A DNA stretch of 64,000 nucleotides from Tritrichomonas foetus. Taxonomy: Eukaryota; Parabasalia; Tritrichomonadida; Tritrichomonadidae. The notes beneath the pieces are model-generated. The model worked only from the letters and a program-made list of their open reading frames with translations, ran no database searches and was not told where the DNA came from. The position numbers and the translations under genes were made by a program. Positions 49,994 through 60,049 of the stretch are shown piece after piece (the stretch's first letter is position 1; each line of letters begins with the position of its first letter). The DNA lies in NCBI GenBank assembly GCA_001839685.1, contig MLAK01000134.1, forward strand, positions 1 through 64,000, read 5' to 3'.

Positions 49994-52159
49994 TTATAAG
50001 TCGATATCAATATCATCCATGTCGCCCCAAATATCATCTTTCCCATCACCTGCAACAGCAGTTGTAACATTATGACCTGTTTGGTTGACTTTGAGTGAAG
50101 GAGCATCAACTTTTTCTCGAGTGAAATTCATTGGATTATTTACAGTAGTTGATGTGAGTCCAAGTGGCTTTGATGCTAAATCTTCAGGTTCTGCTTCTTC
50201 ATATTTTCTTTGTTGTTCCTCTTGTTGCATTTCTTGAATCCTCTCCAATAATTCTGCATGCAATTGTTGATAATAATCAGCTTTAGCAGTTATTCCCATT
50301 TCTGTTGTTAATTTAATTAAATGTTCCAAACATTGCTTATTCATTGGATCCATTTGAATTACACGTTCATATACATCTAATGCTTCCTGTTTACAGTCCA
50401 TACTTCGATAGCACGATGCAACCATTAATGGATAACGTGGTTCTTTTGGTGCAAGTGCTGCAGCTCTCTGGAAGAAGTTTAGTGCATTATCATACATGTG
50501 ATTATGCATGAAGTATGAACCTAACCAAGAAATAACTTCTATATCAGATGGACAATATTTAAAGCTTTCTGAGTAACATTGGAATGCTTGTGTTTGATTG
50601 CCATCTCGATCCCACATTGATCCAAGGCGTCTCCAAACTGCAGGATCAGTTGGTAAGATGTTAATTAATCTATGTAACCAATCAATGGCATTTGAAACCA
50701 ATCCTATTTTATCATAACAATCACTTAATTCAAAGATAACTTCAGGACATTTTGGAATAATTCTGTTTAATTTTTCTAATACTTGAATTGCTTCATCATA
50801 AGCTCCGATTAATTTGCTAACAAGACCAAGATTAAATAAAGCCTCAACACAATCTGCTTCAACACCGATTGCTTCCAAATATGAATCACGTGCTTCTTCT
50901 TCATGACCTTGTTGCATTAAACAGTTACCTTTATTAACGAGCGCTTGTGCATTATATTTATCATGTTCTAAAGCAATATTTGCATACTTATCTGCATTAT
51001 CATAATCTTGTTCAAGATAATATAAGAAAGAAAGATTGGTTGCAGCTAGAGCCATAAGTTGTGGGTCCTTCTTTCTTATTTGTCTGAGCATTTCAATTGC
51101 TTTATTAGCATTCTTATGATTCAAATATGCTAAAGAATAAGCAATTTCAAACTCACCAGCAGCTTCAGGATATTTAGATTTCTTTAATTGTTGAAAAACA
51201 AACTCATACATTTCTTGCCAATTGCTTACCCCAAATTCATTTTTGGTTGTTTTTGAGGCAACTAATCTAGATGCTAACATAACTAATCTCACTTGTTCTC
51301 TTCTTTCAATGTGAAGCTGATTACCTAAAATGTCAGATTCATTCATATCTGAAATTGAACTCAATGGTTTAACAGCAAGCATTCTTGTATAAGCTTCTTT
51401 TAATTCATCAACTGAAGATAAAACGGAATGACAGAGAACCAAATTATATCCTGTTTTAATTGAAGGACTTTGTCTCATTGCTGTTTCAAATGATGAGAGT
51501 GCTTTATGATAATCACCCATTTGTATTTGAGCAATTCCACAGTTCTGATTGAACCGTGCAATTAATGAATTTGTATCTGGCTTTAAGTGATTAATTCCCA
51601 TTTCATAATTTTTAATCGCATCTTCAAATTTCTTCTGCTCCATGTTGATGTTTCCTATTTCCAAGTATGCAATTTGCGGATGTGGAAATTCACGATCTTT
51701 TAAGAGTCGCTGATATCTAAGTAGAGCATCATCGTACATAGAGTTTGCTTTATAAGCATTTGCTAATTGCATTAATACATTATATTTGACACTTTTGAAA
51801 TCAACTTCTTCAATATTTTTCTGTGTGATAAAGTCTTGTAAACTCTTCATTTCTGTTTCAGCTTCTTTGGCCTTTGTGAGCGCTTGCTGTGGATTATCTT
51901 GGGAAATTAAATTTGATGATTCTTGAATTGCTTTGGAAATGTTCGTCTTAAATGCTTTGATTTTATTTTCGGGCGAGTCTTTGGTGTCTTTGATAAATTG
52001 TGAGAAGGAATCGGCGATATGTTCTAAAGGAGAAATAACTTTCTTTCCACCTGATGTTTGAAGACCTCCATTACTATATCCTGCACCTTTGCGTGATGAT
52101 ATTGGTCTCGAAGAAGTGGGTGGACGGCCTCTAGATGATGTCAAACGAGTTGAAGACAT
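49994..52159 (-). CDS. IFT88: Intraflagellar transport protein IFT88 homologue (TPR protein)
   Basis: 721 residues. A Ser/Arg-rich N-terminus (STRLTSSRGRPPTSSRP) is followed by a long array of tetratricopeptide repeats, in two blocks (about residues 120-255 and 330-650). The downstream block has the IFT88/Polaris pattern: DPAVWRRLGSMWDRDGNQTQ, AFQCYSESFKYCPSDIEVI, SWLGSYFMHNHMYDNAL, YPLMVASCYR. The C-terminus is acidic (DDIWGDMDDIDIDL), as in other IFT88 proteins. IFT88 is an IFT-B complex subunit that carries cargo along flagellar microtubules. ATG at 52159; a minus-oriented GAAAAAGTTGG word is about 60 bp upstream. Confidence 0.93.
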   Translation of the reverse strand: MSSTRLTSSRGRPPTSSRPISSRKGAGYSNGGLQTSGGKKVISPLEHIADSFSQFIKDTKDSPENKIKAFKTNISKAIQESSNLISQDNPQQALTKAKEAETEMKSLQDFITQKNIEEVDFKSVKYNVLMQLANAYKANSMYDDALLRYQRLLKDREFPHPQIAYLEIGNINMEQKKFEDAIKNYEMGINHLKPDTNSLIARFNQNCGIAQIQMGDYHKALSSFETAMRQSPSIKTGYNLVLCHSVLSSVDELKEAYTRMLAVKPLSSISDMNESDILGNQLHIERREQVRLVMLASRLVASKTTKNEFGVSNWQEMYEFVFQQLKKSKYPEAAGEFEIAYSLAYLNHKNANKAIEMLRQIRKKDPQLMALAATNLSFLYYLEQDYDNADKYANIALEHDKYNAQALVNKGNCLMQQGHEEEARDSYLEAIGVEADCVEALFNLGLVSKLIGAYDEAIQVLEKLNRIIPKCPEVIFELSDCYDKIGLVSNAIDWLHRLINILPTDPAVWRRLGSMWDRDGNQTQAFQCYSESFKYCPSDIEVISWLGSYFMHNHMYDNALNFFQRAAALAPKEPRYPLMVASCYRSMDCKQEALDVYERVIQMDPMNKQCLEHLIKLTTEMGITAKADYYQQLHAELLERIQEMQQEEQQRKYEEAEPEDLASKPLGLTSTTVNNPMNFTREKVDAPSLKVNQTGHNVTTAVAGDGKDDIWGDMDDIDIDL

Positions 52160-52212
52160 GAAATTTTCTTGAAGATAAAAATATTAAACGTATACAACGA
52201 GTTTTTGTGACC

Positions 52213-52222
52213 AACTTTTTCA
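52213..52222 (-). promoter_or_regulatory. Promoter-like TGAAAAAGTT upstream of IFT88
   Basis: Minus-strand copy of the recurring motif, about 55-65 bp before the start codon and oriented toward the gene. Confidence 0.4.
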
Positions 52223-53418
52223 TAGTTTTTTTGGCCAGATTTGTCATTTTTTCTTTTTAACAGTCAGAAATGAAGATTCTGTTCATTCCATGATAACCAA
52301 TTTTTAATTACAATTATCCAAATAAATCAAGCAGCATTTTAAATTGGAACAACACAATGAAAATTTTAAAATGGAATATTATATGAAATATTTTTTAGCT
52401 GTACCAATTTGTTCCAAAAAGCAAAAGTTTTTTCTTTTTTCATCATTCCACATTTGTGTAAACTTTATTGTTTTATTAATAAATAAAGATAAAAACTTCC
52501 CATTCATTTTTCAAACAATAAATTATATAATCTGTGCACTTTCTCAAAGCATGTTTAGATTTTTCTGAATCTTACAAAATATTGGAACTTTACTTTCATG
52601 CTTTTAAAGTTATCTTCTTGAATTTATGAAGAAATACAAATAGAGAACAATATCTATATTTCCGTTCACTGCTTTTATTCATATATTACTTTACTTTTTG
52701 GAAATTTATTTTTTTGCTGAATTATTTCTAGATTTTTGTTCTCTCCATGTATCTTCCAAACAAACTTTAAAGTTTATTGAATATTCCAGTTTTATATAAT
52801 TCGTATATTTAAAAATTGATCCAGCATATCAATATCAATATACACAATAAAATTACCTGATTTCTCGTTATTATCAAAACCTATTTTAAAATTTGATCTC
52901 ATTGACTTTTAAATAATTGAATTAAATACTTAATTTTATAATATTATTATTTCTATTTAAGGTTCCATCTTGCGTCTCTACCATTATTTTTCAGAATCAC
53001 AAAATAATACAGTTTCTTCATTGTTAAATGAATTGTTTTCATTTGGGAAAGACTTACACAAGAAAAAGTTGGGAAAGTACTTTACTTTGGAACAATTATC
53101 AATCCGTAATTTTCAATCTTGATTTATGTTATTATTATGCTATTATTATCATCAAAATGATCAGCATTTTTCAACAATACATCATTGTGGGAATCAATTG
53201 CATCACAACTTGTTTTGTTCTTTTTGCATCTCTAATGTTGTTGATATTTCACAACTTCTGTTTTCTTTCTATGATTATCAATATATTTAATTGGATCAGA
53301 TGCAGAAAGTATATGATTTCAATAATCTCTTTTTTGACTTTTCCTTTCCTTGATGTCAACTTTTTCAGAGAGAATCTCTCAACCTAATCACAAAGTGGCA
53401 ACAAAAATACTGTATTCA

Positions 53419-53443
53419 TTTTTTTTTTTTTTTTTTTTTTTTT
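53419..53443 (+). repeat. T homopolymer (25)
   Basis: Uninterrupted T run, about 300 bp from a longer A run at 53741-53773, giving an inverted homopolymer pair. Confidence 0.95.
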
Positions 53444-53740
53444 CAGAACCATTTCATAATTATAGATATGGAATAGAATCCGCATATCTACATGACCAAA
53501 AAACTAATAGATAATGCAAAATATGTAGATTAGTCATAAACTTTTTTCAAACAAAAATTTGACATACTTTTCATTTTAAGAACTAATAGAGTTTTCAATT
53601 TGCAAAATCTCAAAGCAAATTTTTTCAGTCAACTTACGCAATGTTAGGATTATAAAGAAGAATGAAAATATATATCATATGTCAATTAGTTCTACAATTT
53701 CTTTTGTTGATTTCCCAATAAATCAAGAAAACTAGTCTGG

Positions 53741-53773
<33 letters not shown>
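53741..53773 (+). repeat. A homopolymer (33)
   Basis: Uninterrupted A run in the spacer; length may be uncertain because of sequencing. Confidence 0.95.
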
Positions 53774-53777
<4 letters not shown>

Positions 53778-53877
53778 AATAATCAAGCTTTATTATTTCA
53801 TATGTTATATCAGACTAATAGTCTTAAATTTCCAAATGTTTGATTATTAAATAACAGGTTCATTATGTCTTAGTATC

Positions 53878-54342
53878 TTATGGGTCCCTCTTTGATTGTT
53901 TGAAAATTGATTGATTGAAGCAAAAAGATCTATCCTCGAAGAATTCATCATCAAAGGAATGATCGTTCCATTTTATTGAATCCAGTGAAAAATCATCAAC
54001 TAATAGATCACTACTATCTAGATGTGGAGATTCAAATGAACTTTCACCAGTTATTATGTCTTCAGTACCTAGATTATCTGCCTTTATTATTTCTTTGCTT
54101 TTCTCATATTCCTCAATTAATTTGGAAATAAAATTGCAAGAACCAATTTTACTTTTCATACGATTGAGCTTATTTTTTAATATACGAGCTGTTTTTGATG
54201 TTTCTCTGGAAATTATGTCATTGATCCCATTTCCATCTCTATCTAACTTGTAGTCAAGTGCGTAGATTTTATTTGGATTGAAATAAACAAGGCGTGCAAT
54301 ATGTTTTTTGCTGTTCCAGTTTCGCTTACTGAGGTTGTTCAT
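53878..54342 (-). CDS. Small acidic-tailed protein of unknown function (154 aa)
   Basis: The ATG is immediately preceded by TGAAAAGTTC on the same strand, the promoter/initiator word seen before other genes here, which supports a real gene. The N-terminal ~95 residues are basic (NNLSKRNWNSKKHIARLVYF; RETSKTARILKNKLNRMKSK) and probably helical. The last ~55 residues are Ser/Asp/Glu-rich with hydrophobics (LLVDDFSLDSIKWNDHSF), an arrangement like a transcriptional activator tail. No signal peptide or membrane helix. A DNA-binding role is possible from the basic-then-acidic layout, but no known fold is recognised. Confidence 0.6.
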   Translation of the reverse strand: MNNLSKRNWNSKKHIARLVYFNPNKIYALDYKLDRDGNGINDIISRETSKTARILKNKLNRMKSKIGSCNFISKLIEEYEKSKEIIKADNLGTEDIITGESSFESPHLDSSDLLVDDFSLDSIKWNDHSFDDEFFEDRSFCFNQSIFKQSKRDP

Positions 54343-55408
54343 GAACTTTTCAAGAATAGGTGTTTTTTAAACTGCCACTTAAAAGACAATTCAAAAATTT
54401 GTCTGAATTTCCTTTATTTTAATAAATTTACTATATTTTAATATGATTGAATTGAAAATTTGTTCTTTAATTAAATACTCAATGTGAATCATGATTAATT
54501 TTGTATGAGACCAAAACAAAAACGTCATCATTCATTTTGATTGTGACTATATTCTTTATCTATTTGCTTATTATTTATTTTTTATTTTTTTGACATAATA
54601 TTTCTTTCTTTCATTTATTAAGGTTCTTTTTGTTGACATAATATTTCTATTAATGACTGAAAGATAAAATTCTAAATAAATTTTTCACAAGAATTTTTAC
54701 TTCTTTCAAAAAGTGGAAAGGTTGATTAATGATATTTTTTTTAACCACATAAAACATGATTGCGATTGTATATTATAAAGGGCTATAATATCTAAAAAAC
54801 TCAGAAGTTTGTGGATAATTTTTTAAAAAAATATAGTGGACATATGATATTATCCTCAAATTATGGATAATTATCTTATATACCAAGGTGTTTTCTTTTT
54901 TAAAAAAGTTTTGATTAAAGTCATTTCCATTGGAATGTATTTTCTATAAATAATCATTATAGTTTTAAAAGTTGCAGAAATATTGGTCAATTCAGAGATT
55001 TTAAAATATGATGGTTAAACTTCTCTGAATAACATTTGTATTTTTGTTAATATGTAGAATAGCATCTTGACAACAACTTCGAGTTGATTCACGATTTTCA
55101 TAAATTCCAAGACCTCTTTCTAAAAATCAAAAATTATTTATAGTGAGTCACTAATAAAAACCTATTGTTGGCAAAACATAACATCGCTTCACCTAAGTGA
55201 TGAAATAATCATTTGACATTGAGCCGTGAAAACATATTGGAATCAAATAACATTTAGCTAATCAGTAAAATACCATACAAACTCGAAAAGAATTCTATAA
55301 AATGAGCAACTAACAAATGTGACATAATTTTTATTTAAATTCAAAATAATATATCAAGATAATTCTGTGACATTTTTAGAAAAAGAAAAAGAAATAGCCA
55401 AAAAAAGT
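54343..55408. other. Spacer with decayed Sel1 gene fragment
   Basis: Its left end is the promoter of the 154-residue protein (GAACTTTT at 54343-54350). A degenerate copy of the end of the Sel1 gene lies at 55056-55128 (separate entry). The rest is AT-rich. Confidence 0.5.
55056..55128 (-). pseudogene. Decayed duplicate of the 3' end of the Sel1-repeat gene
   Basis: AGAATAGCATCTTGACAAC and CACGATTTTCATAAATTCC plus CAAGACCTCTTTCTAAAAA match the 3' end of the neighbouring gene (about 55441-55532) almost base for base. About 25 bp between the two matching blocks are missing. It lies about 300 bp beyond that gene's stop codon. It shows that an earlier tandem copy, or a partial duplication, has been lost. 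Confidence 0.75.
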
Positions 55409-58309
55409 TTAAATAACTAAATGGAGTTCTTGAAGACGTTGAATAGCATCTTGACAACCACCTTGGGCTGAAGCTCGATAATATAAAATAGCATCTTCAC
55501 GATTTTCATTAATTCCAAGACCTCTTTCTAAAAAACGACCAACTGCATATTGTGATTGGGGCATATTTTGTTGTGCAGATGCTGAATAATACCTTAAAGC
55601 TTCTTGGAGTGATTTTGTTGTTCCTGCACCTAATTCTAAACATGCACCAAATGAATATTGTGCGAATTGATTTCCAAGATCAGCAGACAGTTTATAATAT
55701 TTTGCTGCTTCATTTATATTTTGAACAACACCAACTCCTTGTTGGTATGCTGCACCAAGTTCAAACATCGCTTGATTATTATTTAAACTTGCTGCTTTTT
55801 TGCAATAATGAATTGCCAACTGGAGATTTTTTTGTGTTCCACGCCCATCTTTCAGCATTTGATAGAGCATTAAAGCAGATTCAACATGATTTCTATCAGC
55901 TGCATTCCTTAAATAGTATAATGAGTATTCTCCACTTTGTGGAACATGATTTCCATAAAAATACATTGTTCCTAATTCATGCATTGCCAAAATATCCCCA
56001 TTATCAGCAGCCGACTTTATTAATTCTAATCCTTGCTTTTCATCAGTTCCATTATTTAACAATTTTCTCCCAAGTAGAAATTGCGATTCAGCAGATTGAT
56101 TATCATTTTTTGTGGTATTTGAAGTAAAATTACTATTTAAATTATTATTAAAATTACTATTATAATTACTTGAAAAATTACTATTGTAATTACTTGAAAA
56201 ATTACTATTGTAATTACTATTGAAATTACTATTGTAATTACTAGTATAGCTTGGAGCAGCAATATTTAAATTAGGTCTTGGATTTGTGCTATATGCAGAT
56301 GCAGAATTCATGTTCGCATTAGTGTGAAAAGCATTTAATGACAATGGTGCTGACGTTAGTAAAGGGTTTGTGTTGCTTGAAGTCATTGTCAATTCTGCAT
56401 ATTTTTGAACAGCTTCTGGGAGTTTCAAATCTGCTGCTTGTTTTATATAATTTAAGGCAATATCATGTTGGTTTTTTTCTAAATATTTTTGACCCATTAA
56501 AAATAAAGCTGCAGATACATTTGCTTGAGCTGCCATTGAAAGATATCTTGCGGCTTTTAAGTGTTTAACTTCAGTTCCAATTCCAGATTCTAAACATACA
56601 GCAAATCTATATAATGCCTCAGGATATCTCTTCTTTGCTGCAATTCGAAAATATTTGGCTGCAGCCTCTTCATTTTTAGGAAGCATTTGGCCATTTAAGT
56701 ACTGCTCTCCAATTAAATAAGCTGCTTCAGGAATATTATGTTCATGAGCTGCTTTATAAATCATATCAAATCCTTTTTCTGGTTTTCCTTGGAAAATGAA
56801 TTTTCCATATTCAAGTAGACCTTCTCCAATATTTGCTTTTGCAGAATTATGTAATAATTTTATAGCTTCATTTATTTTCACATTATTGCTTTCTTTTTTC
56901 CCTTCATTAAACATTTTTATTCCAACTTTATATTGCGCTTGTGGATTTCCTGAATCAGAAGCTTGTTTCAAATATTCTTCCTTTTCTTTCCCAGATACAA
57001 TTTCACTCAACAAATAATATGAATCATTAACACCTGCTTTAGCTGCTCTTTGAAGATATCCTAATGCTAATTTGCTATCACATTGACAGCCAATACCAAG
57101 TCTTAAAACCCTTCCATGATGATATAATCCATTAGGGGCATCTAAACGAGAAGCTTTTTCATAGTATCTAAATGCTTCAGTTTTGTTTTGTCGAACACCT
57201 TTTCCTTGTTCTAGTAAATTACCAATTTTCCAAAACCCATCTCTATTTCCAATATTAGCTGCCATTTGATAATATTTTGCTGCATTTTCTAAATCTTCTT
57301 CTTCCAAATATAGATCACCACATCTTACCATTGCAGGACCTTCTCCTTTATCGGCTTTCTTTTGATATTCTTTTGCACGTTTATCAATGATTGAATATAA
57401 AATGTTTTTTGGGACGACAATTTTTTTGTATTTTTCAATGATTCGATTTGAGGCTTTAGGTAAATCCATTCCATCTTCCATTAGGAATTTTGTGATTTCT
57501 TCCATTGATGGCCTTAATTTTGGGACTTTTTGAAAACACAATAGAATAAATGACATTAATTTTTCTGGAATTTTACCATTATGAATTGGTGGACCTCTCT
57601 CAAGAACAGAGTTTCTAATGTTACGATTAAAAGGGTTTTCATTTGCTACTAATTTATAAACAAAAACACCAAAGGAATAAACATCACTTTTTGAAGTTGG
57701 CTGTTGAGCTTCAAATTGCAATTCTGGTGCTTGAAATCTTAGATGAAAACTATGATTCAAATTGTGATTTGGAATGTTTCCAAACAATCCAAAATCAGAA
57801 AGTTGAATTTTTCCTTTATTGTTGACAAAAACTGATGAAAATGATAAGTTTCCATGTACAATATTATTCTTATGTAATTCATTTAAAGCACATGCTAAAC
57901 CAATAATTATTTTGAGTTGTGCTGTTTGGTCTAAATCGGGAGATCTGTTCAGTTGAACCATATTTGTTGGATACCTAAAGAAAATTTGATTTGAAGTTGA
58001 GTGTGAATATTTTAATAAACAAGGATGATTTAAATGAGAAAAACTCTCTCCTAAAATTGATGCACTATGAATGATTTCGTTTAAAGTGTATACTAAAAAG
58101 TCTTTTTTTGCTTGTTTGTCTCTAATCCATTGCTTCTTGGCTGTTGGCAGTGCGCGAAAAGTAGTCACTGTTTCCATCATAAAATCTTTATTCGAATTCA
58201 TCACAATATTGAATGACTTTGAGAATTTTGATATTATTTCTTTCAAAATTCTACTTTCAATGAAAACATCAGAAAAAAATAGTGATCTTATTATCTCGTA
58301 TTGATACAT
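55409..58309 (-). CDS. Sel1-repeat protein with N-terminal pseudokinase domain
   Basis: 966 residues from the ATG at 58309 (TTG and GTG just upstream are not used). Residues ~80-285 form a kinase-like domain: HLNHPCLLKY, NIVHGNLSFSSVFVN, LSDFGLFG, KSDVYSFGVFVYKL and FQKVPKLRPSMEEI. The HRD motif reads HGN, so the catalytic Asp is Asn154, and no glycine loop or VAIK lysine is visible; it is probably inactive. From ~320 on there are many Sel1 repeats (AAKYYQMAANIGNRDGFWKI, AARYLSMAAQANVSAAL), split by an Asn/Ser-rich NSNF/NSNY linker (~640-735). Sel1 solenoids scaffold other proteins, so this may be an adaptor. It shares a 210-bp divergent promoter with the GH20 gene. Confidence 0.9.
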   Translation of the reverse strand: MYQYEIIRSLFFSDVFIESRILKEIISKFSKSFNIVMNSNKDFMMETVTTFRALPTAKKQWIRDKQAKKDFLVYTLNEIIHSASILGESFSHLNHPCLLKYSHSTSNQIFFRYPTNMVQLNRSPDLDQTAQLKIIIGLACALNELHKNNIVHGNLSFSSVFVNNKGKIQLSDFGLFGNIPNHNLNHSFHLRFQAPELQFEAQQPTSKSDVYSFGVFVYKLVANENPFNRNIRNSVLERGPPIHNGKIPEKLMSFILLCFQKVPKLRPSMEEITKFLMEDGMDLPKASNRIIEKYKKIVVPKNILYSIIDKRAKEYQKKADKGEGPAMVRCGDLYLEEEDLENAAKYYQMAANIGNRDGFWKIGNLLEQGKGVRQNKTEAFRYYEKASRLDAPNGLYHHGRVLRLGIGCQCDSKLALGYLQRAAKAGVNDSYYLLSEIVSGKEKEEYLKQASDSGNPQAQYKVGIKMFNEGKKESNNVKINEAIKLLHNSAKANIGEGLLEYGKFIFQGKPEKGFDMIYKAAHEHNIPEAAYLIGEQYLNGQMLPKNEEAAAKYFRIAAKKRYPEALYRFAVCLESGIGTEVKHLKAARYLSMAAQANVSAALFLMGQKYLEKNQHDIALNYIKQAADLKLPEAVQKYAELTMTSSNTNPLLTSAPLSLNAFHTNANMNSASAYSTNPRPNLNIAAPSYTSNYNSNFNSNYNSNFSSNYNSNFSSNYNSNFNNNLNSNFTSNTTKNDNQSAESQFLLGRKLLNNGTDEKQGLELIKSAADNGDILAMHELGTMYFYGNHVPQSGEYSLYYLRNAADRNHVESALMLYQMLKDGRGTQKNLQLAIHYCKKAASLNNNQAMFELGAAYQQGVGVVQNINEAAKYYKLSADLGNQFAQYSFGACLELGAGTTKSLQEALRYYSASAQQNMPQSQYAVGRFLERGLGINENREDAILYYRASAQGGCQDAIQRLQELHLVI
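56125..56245 (-). repeat. Degenerate in-frame repeat encoding NSNF/NSNY
   Basis: Repeated AATTACTATTG/AAATTACTATT words on the plus strand give alternating Asn-Ser-Asn-Phe/Tyr in the linker between two Sel1 blocks. Confidence 0.8.
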
Positions 58310-58519
58310 CACCAATTGATAAAACTATTTCAATATATATATGGTCTTATATATTCAATTTGATAAATAAGATGACGATAATAAATATTGACAAATTGTT
58401 TCACCACTCAAACATAATTGGTGATGTGAAGTGGCAATTTGATTATTTATATGGTCTTGACAATAGAATTATAGAACCAAATAAGTACTGAAAAAATTAT
58501 CTTCCTATTATTTTCTCGA

Positions 58520-60049
58520 ATGGAAAACGACATTCCCTCGATAATTCCGTTACCTGTTAATCTCAAAATAGATGAAGGATCATTTGTTCTTACAGATGAT
58601 TTCACTATTTTCTTTGACGACCAAATTGAAAATATTGAGTTTATTCAAAAATTCATAGATGAGCATCTTTTAGTGTCTACTGGATTTCATTACAATAAAT
58701 TGAATAAAAATGAATCACAAAATGCAACTTTTCAATTCATCAAAGATGAAAATTTACAAAAAGAACACTATCATTTACAAATCACACAAACATCATTTCT
58801 ATCAAAAGCATCAACTTACCATGGCCATTTTTATGCTCTTCAAACTTTTCTTCAGCTTCTTCCACCACAAGTTTTTTCTTCCAAACACATTCAAAATGTT
58901 GAATGGAAAGCGAAATGTGTTACAATTGATGATTATCCACGTTTTGCTTGGCGTGGAATGCATTTAGATTGTTCACGTCATTTTACTTCACTTTCTGATA
59001 TTAAAAAATACTTGGTTGGAATGTCAATTCACAAATTAAACGTTTTCCATTGGCATTTGACTGATGATCAAGGCTGGAGATTTGAAAGTAAGAAATATCC
59101 ACTTTTGAATACAATTTCAAGTCAACGAATTGAAAAAGATGGTTCGAAATATGGACCTTTCCTTTATACAATATCTGATATGAAAGAAATTGTTAATTTT
59201 GCCAAAACTTTATGTATAACAGTTGTTCCTGAAATTGAAATGCCTGGACATTCTTGTGCAGTTTTAGCAGCTTATCCTGATTTAGGAGGTGACATTGGTA
59301 GACCATTTAATGTTGAAAATCGTTGGGGAATCTTCGAACCGACTTCTTGTTTAGGAAATCCTGATACAATTCAGTTTTTCAAAGATATTCTACTTGAGGT
59401 ATTTGAAATATTTGATAGTAAATTCGTTCATATTGGTGGTGATGAAGTTTTACCTGAACATTGGATGAAATGTGAAAAATGTATCAAGAATATGGAATCT
59501 TTACAAATTCCCAAAAATGACTTTAAAAAATATCATGCTCATTTTTGTATCGAAATTGCCAAATTCATTAAAGAGAATGGTAGATTAATGATTGGATGGG
59601 ATGAAATAATGAGTGAAGGTGAATTGCCAAATGATAATGCAATAATGGCATGGAATTCTGCAAAGACTGGAAAAATTGCTGCTGATAAAGGTTATCATGT
59701 TGTAATGACACCAATGGAATGTTTCTATTTTGATCATAAACAATTTTCAAATAATGATCCTTATGAATATATTGGTGGAATGTCACCAATTGATGTAGTT
59801 TATGCTTTTAACCCAACATCTCAAATTGATAGCAAAGAAAAAATCCTTGGTTGTCAAGCAAATTGTTGGACAGAAAGAATGTATAGCTATCGAGATATTG
59901 AATGGCACGTTTATCCACGAATTTGTGCTCTTTGTGAAGTTGCCTGGAGTCCAAATGAACAGAAGAATTTTGAACAATTTTCTCAGAGACTAGAAAAAGT
60001 CCATTTAAAGCGCCTTGAGTTTCTTGAAATCAACTATGCTCATCAATAA
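58520..60049 (+). CDS. Beta-N-acetylhexosaminidase, GH20
   Basis: 509 residues. The N-terminal GH20b-like domain (IPSIIPLPVNLKIDEGSFVL) is followed by the TIM-barrel: FAWRGMHLDCSRHF, KLNVFHWHLTDDQGWRFE, VVPEIEMPGHSCAVL, and the catalytic pair Asp308-Glu309 in HIGGDEVLPEHW. The C-terminal barrel motifs are GWDEIMSEG, MAWNSA and the final EVAWSP. It should release terminal GlcNAc/GalNAc from glycans, a role suited to feeding on mucins or bacterial peptidoglycan fragments. No signal peptide is visible (it starts MENDIPSII), so secretion, if any, is unconventional or the enzyme is intracellular. The stop reads TAAA. Confidence 0.95.
   Translation: MENDIPSIIPLPVNLKIDEGSFVLTDDFTIFFDDQIENIEFIQKFIDEHLLVSTGFHYNKLNKNESQNATFQFIKDENLQKEHYHLQITQTSFLSKASTYHGHFYALQTFLQLLPPQVFSSKHIQNVEWKAKCVTIDDYPRFAWRGMHLDCSRHFTSLSDIKKYLVGMSIHKLNVFHWHLTDDQGWRFESKKYPLLNTISSQRIEKDGSKYGPFLYTISDMKEIVNFAKTLCITVVPEIEMPGHSCAVLAAYPDLGGDIGRPFNVENRWGIFEPTSCLGNPDTIQFFKDILLEVFEIFDSKFVHIGGDEVLPEHWMKCEKCIKNMESLQIPKNDFKKYHAHFCIEIAKFIKENGRLMIGWDEIMSEGELPNDNAIMAWNSAKTGKIAADKGYHVVMTPMECFYFDHKQFSNNDPYEYIGGMSPIDVVYAFNPTSQIDSKEKILGCQANCWTERMYSYRDIEWHVYPRICALCEVAWSPNEQKNFEQFSQRLEKVHLKRLEFLEINYAHQ

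Larger units (their letters stand above)
52160..53877. other. AT-rich spacer with long homopolymer tracts
   Basis: Contains a 25-T run and a 33-A run (listed separately). The frame 53028-53387 (119 residues, ATG start) is hydrophobic by composition and I do not support it as a gene. The left end carries the IFT88 promoter (AACTTTTTCA at 52213-52222). Confidence 0.45.

Noticed and set aside
53028..53387. 119-residue ATG frame in the 52-54 kb spacer
   Set aside because: Hydrophobicity is composition-driven, there is no promoter-like word at the start and no recognisable domain.
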